From the NCBI GenBank assembly GCA_024642295.1, contig JAHEBK010000068.1, positions 1 to 8,120 of the forward strand: 8,120 nt of DNA, in the 5' to 3' direction. Positions within the stretch are counted from its first letter, which is position 1. The number at the start of each line of letters is the position of its first letter. Shown here piece by piece: positions 1-5,756 of the stretch. This stretch comes from Flavobacterium sp. GTDB lineage: Bacteria > Bacteroidota > Bacteroidia > Flavobacteriales > Flavobacteriaceae. The position numbers and the translations under genes are program-made. The notes under the pieces are model-generated. The model saw only the letters and a list, made by a program, of their open reading frames with translations, did no database searches and had not been told where the DNA came from.

Positions 1-90
1 ATATATAAAAAAACATTCCTACAAAAACAGAATTTTATCACCACCCCTGATTACTTTACTTTAATTTACATCAGCGTTCAGTGAACTAGT

Positions 91-174
91 TTGAGGTGGC
101 ATCCTAGTAGTCCCAACGCCTCGGAACGAAGAGCCACAGCCGAATGGCGGGAACAACCATCCCTGAAAACGCCA
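91..174. repeat. GC-rich non-coding segment, possible dispersed intergenic repeat
   Basis: This 84-base stretch is about 57% G+C by hand count (48 of 84), in a window of about one third G+C, and starts and stops sharply against AT-rich flanks. It contains short inverted repeats: GTGGC (96-100) with GCCAC (133-137), and TGGC-GGGA (145-152) with TCCC (160-163) and GCCA (171-174), the latter forming a bulged hairpin with loop ACAACCA. Next to it are ACTAG (85-89)/CTAGT (104-108) and GTTCA-G-TGAAC (76-86). No convincing gene lies in it: minus-strand readings are open for only about 44 codons without a suitable start, or begin at an ATG and stop after 18 codons. From memory it resembles a GC-rich sequence scattered between genes in flavobacterial genomes, but I cannot verify that here. 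A structured RNA or the remnant of a mobile repeat are alternatives. Confidence 0.4.
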
Positions 175-187
175 AAACTTCTGCTCC

Positions 188-219
188 AAAAAAAATCCCG
201 TTTACCAAAGCAAACGGGA
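188..219 (-). terminator. Rho-independent terminator of the GH63-like hydrolase gene
   Basis: On the minus strand an 8-bp perfect stem, TCCCGTTT (219-212) with AAACGGGA (203-196), encloses an 8-base loop and is followed directly by eight T residues (195-188). It begins 23 bases after the stop codon of the hydrolase gene. This is a textbook intrinsic terminator for that gene. Read on the plus strand the stem has no U-tract after it, so it should act in one direction only. Confidence 0.88.
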
Positions 220-241
220 ATATGAATAGTTGTAATTAATT

Positions 242-2866
242 CTAGTGCTTCTCTAAATCCAGAATCAAATTAGCGATTAGTGCTGTCCATCCTGTTTGAT
301 GAGATGCACCAAGTCCTTTACCAGTGTCTCCGTCAAAAAATTCATAAAAAAGATGTTCTTTTCTAAAATGTTTGTCTTTGGCAAAATGGTGCTCATGGTC
401 ATCAGAGTGGTATTGAAATTTACCTCTAGAATTTCGTTCAAAAAGTTTGATTAATCTTTTGGTTAATTCATTAGCAATTTCGTTTAAGTTCATTTTTACT
501 CCGGAACCTGTTGGGAATTCATAAACATAAGAAGGGCCATAAAAAGTATAGTATTTACGTAATGACGTAATAATCATATAATTCAAAGGCATCCAAATAG
601 GCCCACGCCAGTTAGAGTTACCACCAAACATATTAGAACGGCTTTCACCAGGTTCGTATTGAATTTGATGATGCCCTTCGTTTCCAAATACAAAAGGTTG
701 TTTTTCATGGAATTTAGATAGGGAACGAATACCATAATCCGAAAGAAATTCTTTTTCGTCTAGCAAACGTATTAAAAGATGTTCCAATCTAAATCCGCGC
801 ATGATAGAAAACAAATAATTACCCTCTTCATTAGCGCTTTCTAAATTTGAAATTAAGGAGGCCAAATCAGGACGGGTTCTTATGATTTCGTTAGCGCGTC
901 TTCTGAAGTCTTTTAATTCTTCAAATAGATTTTTATTCATGATTTCGACTGCAAACATTGGAATAACCCCCACTAATGAGCGCACTTTTAAACGTTCCGT
1001 ACTACCGTCTTCCAATTCGACAACATCGTAATAAAAATTATCTTCATCATCCCAAAGTGAAATGTCTTTTTTACCAATATGATGCATGGCCCAAGCAATG
1101 TTTAGGAAATGTCTAAAAAACTTAGCCGATACTTCTTCATAAATTTTGTTGGTTTTTGCTAATTCGAGTGACATGCGCAACATGTTCAACGAGAACATTG
1201 CCATCCAACTCGTGGCATCTGCCTGTTGCATTTTTTTAATACCCTCCGGCATGTGGTTGCGGTCAAAAACTCCGATGTTATCCAACCCTAAAAACCCTCC
1301 TTCAAATAAATCCGTACCACTGGTATCTTTTTGGTTTACCCACCAGGTAAAATTGATCAAGAGTTTTTGGAACGCTTTTTCCAGAAAAGGTGTATCCGGT
1401 TTACCTGTGCGCTCTTTGTCTTTGTCATAAACATTCCAAACAGCCCAAGAGTGAACAGGAGGATTCACATCACTAAAATTCCACTCATAAGCTGGGATTT
1501 GACCATTAGGATGCATATAACTTTCCTGTAAAACAAGTAGTAACTGTTCCTTAGCAAAAACAGGATCAATTTCGACAAAAGATGCCATGTGAAAAGCAAG
1601 ATCCCAAGCGGCATACCAAGGATATTCCCATTTATCTGGCATTGAAATTATATGTCGGTTGTTGAGATGTTGCCAGCCATAATTACGGGAGTCCGTACTT
1701 CTGTAAGTAGGATTTTCATCAGTTCCTCCAAAAATCCATTTATGAATGTTATAATAATAAAACTGCTTGGTCCATAACAAGCCTGAAAAAGCACTTTTTG
1801 CAATGGCTCGATGAGCTTTTGGTATTTTTTTGTTTATTATTTTTTTGTAAAAGGATTCACATTCTTTAATCCTTTGTTCAAATATCGAATCAAAATCAAC
1901 CCAAGCATCTTCTAATTCCAAAGTACTCAAACGTATTTTAATACTCTTTTCTTCACCAGGTTTTAACTCTAATTTATGCCAAATAGCAGCCTTAGTCCCC
2001 AGTTTTTTTGGATTTACTGTTGGTTCTCCGCTTACAACATGGTTGTTAATACCATCTTTTACAAACTCATACTCGTTAGGCACATGATAAATGCGTTCGT
2101 TGTTGGTTTCGTTTTCACAAAATAATTGTTCGCCATCTTGATGGTATAAATAATAGTCGCCATTTCGGGTACTTTTGGAAAGAATCGTATTCTTTGAAAC
2201 AGATTCCATATTAGGGCGTGGATGTCTGTTGTTGTGTTTCCAGAAATTACGAAACCATAAATGTGGCAATACATGAATTTCGGCTGTGTCTTTTCCTCTA
2301 TTTACAACCGTTACTTTCATCAAGATATCATCAATATCTGCTTTTGCATATTCGATAAAACAATCAAAATAAGCATTATCATTAAAACTATCCGTATCCA
2401 GAATTTCAAATTCGGCATCTTCACGACCTCGTTTGTTATTTTGTATGATTTCCTCATATGGAAATTCATTTTGTGGATATTTATAAAGGTATTTGTTATA
2501 GGAATGTGTAGGTGTTGAAACTTGATGAAAATAAAGTTCTTTTACATCTTCACCATGATTTCCTTGGTTGTTTGTAAGTCCAAACAAGCGTTCTTTTATA
2601 ATAGGGTCTTTTCCGTTCCAAAAGGCTGGTGCCAAGCATAATATCTCGCGAGAGTCACAAAAACCACCAATTCCTTCTTCTCCCCATCTATAGGCGTTGC
2701 TACGTGCTTTGTCATGGTTGATAAATTCCCATGCGTTTCCATCATTGCTGTAATCTTCCCGAACAGTTCCCCATTGTCTCTCAGCCAAATAAGGACCCCA
2801 TTTTTTCCAGTTTTTATAACTGTTAGCAACTGCTAATCTTCCTTTTTCTGAAATCATTTGAGTCAT
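242..2866 (-). CDS. GH63-like / MGH1-like glycoside hydrolase (glucosidase family), cytoplasmic
   Basis: The 874-residue protein fits the widespread family of about 880 residues usually annotated glucosidase or MGH1-like glycoside hydrolase, related to GH63. The N-terminal part (about 22-210) carries family signatures: GPYLAERQWGTVREDYS (24-40), HDKARSNAYRWGEEG (51-65), KERLFGLTNNQGNHGEDVKE (91-110) and LPHLWFRNFW (200-209), probably the beta-sandwich domain. The C-terminal part (about 345-874) reads as an (alpha/alpha)6 barrel: PWYAAWDLAF (416-425), GGFLGLDN (523-530), RGPIWMPLNY (754-763), YEFFDGDTGKG (841-851) and QTGWTALI (857-864). By analogy with GH63 and GH37, Asp529 is the candidate general acid and Glu842 the candidate base; this is inference. 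There is no signal peptide or membrane segment, so it should act on cytoplasmic alpha-glucosides or related glycosides; the substrate is not evident. An in-frame stop lies just upstream of ATG 2866; ATG 2857 is a possible second start. It has its own promoter (2948-2977) and terminator (188-219). Confidence 0.9.
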   Translation of the reverse strand: MTQMISEKGRLAVANSYKNWKKWGPYLAERQWGTVREDYSNDGNAWEFINHDKARSNAYRWGEEGIGGFCDSREILCLAPAFWNGKDPIIKERLFGLTNNQGNHGEDVKELYFHQVSTPTHSYNKYLYKYPQNEFPYEEIIQNNKRGREDAEFEILDTDSFNDNAYFDCFIEYAKADIDDILMKVTVVNRGKDTAEIHVLPHLWFRNFWKHNNRHPRPNMESVSKNTILSKSTRNGDYYLYHQDGEQLFCENETNNERIYHVPNEYEFVKDGINNHVVSGEPTVNPKKLGTKAAIWHKLELKPGEEKSIKIRLSTLELEDAWVDFDSIFEQRIKECESFYKKIINKKIPKAHRAIAKSAFSGLLWTKQFYYYNIHKWIFGGTDENPTYRSTDSRNYGWQHLNNRHIISMPDKWEYPWYAAWDLAFHMASFVEIDPVFAKEQLLLVLQESYMHPNGQIPAYEWNFSDVNPPVHSWAVWNVYDKDKERTGKPDTPFLEKAFQKLLINFTWWVNQKDTSGTDLFEGGFLGLDNIGVFDRNHMPEGIKKMQQADATSWMAMFSLNMLRMSLELAKTNKIYEEVSAKFFRHFLNIAWAMHHIGKKDISLWDDEDNFYYDVVELEDGSTERLKVRSLVGVIPMFAVEIMNKNLFEELKDFRRRANEIIRTRPDLASLISNLESANEEGNYLFSIMRGFRLEHLLIRLLDEKEFLSDYGIRSLSKFHEKQPFVFGNEGHHQIQYEPGESRSNMFGGNSNWRGPIWMPLNYMIITSLRKYYTFYGPSYVYEFPTGSGVKMNLNEIANELTKRLIKLFERNSRGKFQYHSDDHEHHFAKDKHFRKEHLFYEFFDGDTGKGLGASHQTGWTALIANLILDLEKH

Positions 2867-2881
2867 ATTATTGTATACTTA

Positions 2882-2947
2882 TTAGTGGTATTTCTTCCTA
2901 GGACCTATTCTTAAAAACTCCTTATTTTAAGGTACGTTTTTAGTGGT
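2882..2947. repeat. Direct repeat TTAGTGGT around the hydrolase transcription start
   Basis: The octamer TTAGTGGT occurs at 2882-2889 and 2940-2947, 58 bp apart. The second copy abuts the -7 element and covers the predicted transcription start; the first lies in the untranslated leader about 16 bp before the start codon. The core AGTGGT recurs at 3050-3055, in the loop of an AT-rich hairpin. It could be a paired binding site for a regulator, but short repeats in AT-rich spacers are common, so this is a weak call. A separate palindrome, TCCTAGGA, lies between the copies at 2896-2903. Confidence 0.2.
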
Positions 2948-2977
2948 CAAAAGTAAAAATAAGATAATTTTTTTCAA
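2948..2977 (-). promoter_or_regulatory. Bacteroidota-type promoter of the hydrolase gene
   Basis: Read on the minus strand there is a perfect -7 element TACTTTTG (2955-2948, consensus TAnnTTTG) and a -33 TTG (2977-2975) separated by 19 bases, matching the consensus known for Flavobacterium and Bacteroides. Transcription would start at about 2940-2943, giving a leader of about 75 nt before ATG 2866. It implies that the hydrolase can be transcribed independently of the transporter gene upstream. Confidence 0.65.
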
Positions 2978-3038
2978 TTACTTTATACATTAGGAAACTA
3001 TTGCCTAATTGTTGGTAATCCTTGAATTCTTTTTATAT

Positions 3039-3066
3039 ATCAAAAAAAAAGTGGTGTTTTTTTGAT
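3039..3066. terminator. AT-rich hairpin with A and T tracts, possible terminator of the transporter gene
   Basis: The 10-bp perfect inverted repeat ATCAAAAAAA (3039-3048) / TTTTTTTGAT (3057-3066) has an 8-base loop AAGTGGTG. On the minus strand it lies about 90-115 bases after the transporter stop codon, and nine T residues (3050-3042) run through its 3' arm. The stem is nearly all A-U, so it is weaker than a classical terminator. It may instead be a bent A-tract upstream of the hydrolase promoter. Confidence 0.3.
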
Positions 3067-3091
3067 GGACTAGTATTAATCAAATTGTAAA

Positions 3092-3116
3092 AATATTCTC
3101 TTTAGGGAAAAGAGAA
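3092..3116 (-). terminator. Probable weak terminator of the MMPL/RND transporter gene
   Basis: The 8-bp inverted repeat TTCTCTTT (3096-3103) / AAAGAGAA (3109-3116) has a 5-base loop. On the minus strand it is followed by TATTTTTAC, a short T-rich tail, and begins 38 bases after the transporter stop codon. Position and orientation fit a terminator, but the stem is AT-rich and the U-tract interrupted, so read-through into the hydrolase gene is possible. Confidence 0.4.
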
Positions 3117-3154
3117 AAATTTTAAATCTTTATCAAGCAATTAAATAGGTTTAT

Positions 3155-5572
3155 TTAGACTTCTTCCAGAATCTTTTTTGGCTCTTTTTCAATACTATTC
3201 AAAACATCAAAGGTAGGCTCTTTGAATTCTTGTTCGTTAGCCAAAGTTTTGTTTAACGTTAAAACCAAACAAGGCAATAACATCAAGTTAGACAACATCC
3301 CAAAACCTAAGGTCATGGCAATTAATCCTCCCAAGGCTACGGTACCTCCAAAATCAGATAAAAGGAAAACCGAAAATCCTGCAAACAACACCACCGAAGT
3401 ATAGAACATACTCACTCCAGCTTCTTTAATCGTGGCAAAAACTGATTTTTTTATCTTCCAGTTGTTGTGTGTCAATTCTTGTCGGTATTGCGCTAAAAAG
3501 TGAATCGTATCGTCTACGGATAATCCAAAGGCAATACTAAAAACTAATATCGTAGAAGGTTTCAACGGAATCCCAAAATAACCCATCAATCCAGCAGTAA
3601 TCACAAGAGGCAACAAGTTAGGAATTACCGATACCACCACCATCTTGAACGAGCGAAACATAAAAACCATCAGCAAGCAAATCAAGAAAATAGCAAAAAG
3701 TAAGGATGAAACTAAATTATCTAACAAATATTTGGTACCTTTTTCAAAAACCAAGGCTTTTCCAGTCATCACTACATCATAGCGATCTTTAGGAAAAATT
3801 TCGTTGGTTTTGGCAAGGAGTTTATCTTCTATTTTGGACATATTTCCTGTTCCAATATCTTTCATAAAAGTGGTGATTCTAGCCGTTTGTCCCGTGCTGT
3901 CCACATAACTTTTCATGATGTTGTTTTTGGTGTCTTTGGTTGCATTTTTGGCGTAACTCAAAATAAAACTTTGTTCCTGAGAAGTAGGCAATTCGTAATA
4001 TTCAGGATTCCCATTGTAATAGGCTTGTTTCGAATATTTAACCAAATTTAAAATCGAAATCGGTTTTGATAACTCCGGGATTTCTTCAATGGTTTTTTGT
4101 AATTCATCCATTTTACGAAGTGTTGAAGCCTTCATCACTCCCTTTTTTCGTTTGGTGTCAATCGTGATTTCCAGAGGCATAACTCCATTGAAATCGTTCT
4201 CAAAAAACAAAATATCTTTGAAAAACCCGGTGTTTTGTGGCATGTCTTCAATCAAACTACCCGAAGTTTGAATTTTCAACGCTCCAAACGAACTAATGAC
4301 AAACAATACAATCGCTACAGCATACACATAACGACGGTTGTATTTAACTGTTTTTTCAATCCATTGAATGAAAACCTTGGTGTAATTACGGTTTAAATGC
4401 TCAAGGTGTTTGGCTTTTGGAACTGGCTGGTAACTGTAGTAAATAGGAATGGTTATCAAGCATAAAAAGAACAAAGCCATAATACTCAATGAAGAGATGA
4501 TACCAAATTCTTTTAGCAGTTCACTATTGGTAATGATAAAAGTGGCAAAACCAGCCGCTGTTGTTAAGTTTGTCATTAAGGTTGCGGTACCAACTTTAGT
4601 AATTACCCTTTGTAAAGAACGCGCTTTGTTTCCGTGAGCAACATATTCTTGTTGGTATTTATTAGTTAAGAAAATACAGTTGGGAATTCCAATGACAATA
4701 ACTAGAGTCGGAACTAATGCAGTAAGAACCGTGATTTGATAATGAAACAATCCAAGCAATCCGAAAGTCCACATCACGCCTACCACCACAATAAGGATAG
4801 CAATCAAAGTAGCACGAAAAGAACGGAAAAAGAAAAAGAAAATAAGGGATGTAATCAAAAGCGAAACCCCTATAAACAAACTGATTTCGTCCAGAATACT
4901 CAAGGCATTTAAGGTGCGGATGTAGGGCATTCCAGAAACCCGTAAATCAATGCCCGTTTCTTTTTCGAAGGCTTCAATTTTTGGAATAAAATCATTGACA
5001 ATATAGGTTTTACGAGCTGCGGTATTGACAATTTTCTTGTCCATATAAATAGCCGAACGAAGTGAACCGTTTTTTTTATTGAATAACAATCCTTCGTAAA
5101 AAGGCATGTTTTGAAACAAATCTTTTTTGATGGAATTCAAATAAGCGGTCGAATTTGTTTTTTTAACATCCACAAAAGGAACCATTTCAAAGGTTTGCAG
5201 CGAATCATTTTTCTTGAGTTGCTTCAAATCATTGATTGAAACCACTAAATCAATTTCTTTTTGATTCTTGATTTCGGTCATTAATTTAGTCCAGGCAGCA
5301 AATGCTTTGGGAGTAAAAAACGCATCATCTTTGACTCCTACAACAATGAGGTTTCCTTCCTCTCCAAATTTATCTAGAAAGGCATTGTATTCGTTGTTAA
5401 TGCTATTATTATCAGGAAGTAAGTTGGCTTCGGTAAATGAAAATTGAATATTTTTCCATTGTGAACCTAAGAAAACGGTTAGTATTAAAATAAAACCAAG
5501 AATCGCCAGTCTGTTTTTAAGTACAATTCGGGCAACAAATTCCCAAAACCCTACTTTAAATTTCTTTTTCAT
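3155..5572 (-). CDS. RND-superfamily MMPL-type transporter (12 TM)
   Basis: From ATG 5572 the protein has 805 residues and the two-fold RND layout: TM1 about 22-39, a large extracytoplasmic loop (40-225), TM2-TM6 (about 231-379), TM7 (414-431), a second large loop (432-617) and TM8-TM12 (about 618-773), then a charged cytoplasmic tail. The halves repeat each other: FRSFRATLIAILIVVVGV in the first matches FRSFKMVVVSVIPNLLPL in the second. The second half has GLSVDDTIHF (683-692), the acidic motif typical of MMPL/HAE-type RND permeases and probably the proton-coupling site; the equivalent in the first half is IGIPNC (294-299), without acids. The family exports lipids, hopanoids or other hydrophobic molecules across the inner membrane; the substrate is unknown here. 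No membrane-fusion or outer-membrane partner is encoded nearby. The reading frame stays open upstream to a TTG at 5593, but that TTG overlaps the -7 promoter element, and the ATG preceded by an A-rich leader is the better start. Confidence 0.88.
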   Translation of the reverse strand: MKKKFKVGFWEFVARIVLKNRLAILGFILILTVFLGSQWKNIQFSFTEANLLPDNNSINNEYNAFLDKFGEEGNLIVVGVKDDAFFTPKAFAAWTKLMTEIKNQKEIDLVVSINDLKQLKKNDSLQTFEMVPFVDVKKTNSTAYLNSIKKDLFQNMPFYEGLLFNKKNGSLRSAIYMDKKIVNTAARKTYIVNDFIPKIEAFEKETGIDLRVSGMPYIRTLNALSILDEISLFIGVSLLITSLIFFFFFRSFRATLIAILIVVVGVMWTFGLLGLFHYQITVLTALVPTLVIVIGIPNCIFLTNKYQQEYVAHGNKARSLQRVITKVGTATLMTNLTTAAGFATFIITNSELLKEFGIISSLSIMALFFLCLITIPIYYSYQPVPKAKHLEHLNRNYTKVFIQWIEKTVKYNRRYVYAVAIVLFVISSFGALKIQTSGSLIEDMPQNTGFFKDILFFENDFNGVMPLEITIDTKRKKGVMKASTLRKMDELQKTIEEIPELSKPISILNLVKYSKQAYYNGNPEYYELPTSQEQSFILSYAKNATKDTKNNIMKSYVDSTGQTARITTFMKDIGTGNMSKIEDKLLAKTNEIFPKDRYDVVMTGKALVFEKGTKYLLDNLVSSLLFAIFLICLLMVFMFRSFKMVVVSVIPNLLPLVITAGLMGYFGIPLKPSTILVFSIAFGLSVDDTIHFLAQYRQELTHNNWKIKKSVFATIKEAGVSMFYTSVVLFAGFSVFLLSDFGGTVALGGLIAMTLGFGMLSNLMLLPCLVLTLNKTLANEQEFKEPTFDVLNSIEKEPKKILEEV

Positions 5573-5590
5573 AAATTTCTTAAATGGTTG

Positions 5591-5598
5591 CAAATGTA
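5591..5598 (-). promoter_or_regulatory. -7 promoter element of the MMPL/RND transporter gene
   Basis: The minus strand reads TACATTTG (5598-5591), a perfect match to the Bacteroidota -7 consensus TAnnTTTG, 18 bases before ATG 5572. No clear -33 TTG is found at the usual spacing; the nearest upstream T-rich word is TTTCGG. If used, transcription starts near 5584-5586, leaving a leader of about 12-14 nt. The element covers the upstream in-frame TTG (5593-5591) and therefore argues for the start at 5572. Confidence 0.5.
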
Positions 5599-5665
5599 GT
5601 GAAAACCACCCCGAAAGCGTAATATTTTTTTAAATTTTAAATGAATTTTAGGGTTTTGAAAGGGC

Positions 5666-5687
5666 TTTCTTTTTAATATAAAAGAAA
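5666..5687. repeat. Perfect inverted repeat in the divergent intergenic region
   Basis: TTTCTTTT (5666-5673) and AAAAGAAA (5680-5687) form a perfect 8-bp dyad with a 6-base spacer. It sits between the two divergent genes, about 70 bp upstream of the antiporter start and about 68 bp upstream of the transporter -7 element. The position suits a shared operator; the low complexity means chance occurrence is plausible. No T-tract follows, so a terminator is unlikely. Confidence 0.25.
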
Positions 5688-5720
5688 ATTTCGGCATGTA
5701 AAACCTATTAGAGAATTTAG

Positions 5721-5728
5721 CATCTTTG
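5721..5728 (+). promoter_or_regulatory. Possible -7 promoter element of the antiporter gene
   Basis: CATCTTTG matches the Bacteroidota -7 consensus TAnnTTTG at all fixed positions except the first. It lies 28 bases before ATG 5757, giving a leader of about 24 nt. No TTG is present at the expected -33 position, so the promoter is weakly supported. No better candidate appears on this strand between 5600 and 5756. Confidence 0.3.
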
Positions 5729-5756
5729 TGATGGATTTAAATACAATTATCAGGGT

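Noticed and set aside
98..184. Possible short minus-strand peptide gene in the GC-rich segment
   Set aside because: The ATG-initiated reading has 18 codons and the longer one (about 44 codons) lacks a proper start; the hairpins and GC peak fit a repeat or RNA element better.
1820..1850. T-rich homopolymer run that might indicate a terminator or frameshift site in the hydrolase gene
   Set aside because: It encodes an in-frame Lys/Ile-rich segment (about residues 339-350), with the frame and family signatures continuous on both sides.
242..5572. Operon of the transporter and the hydrolase
   Set aside because: The genes are on the same strand but separated by about 288 bp with candidate terminators and a full consensus promoter before the hydrolase. 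Some read-through cannot be excluded.
5573..5593. Seven-residue N-terminal extension of the transporter from a TTG start
   Set aside because: The TTG lies inside a perfect TAnnTTTG -7 element and an ATG with a suitable A-rich leader follows 21 bases later.
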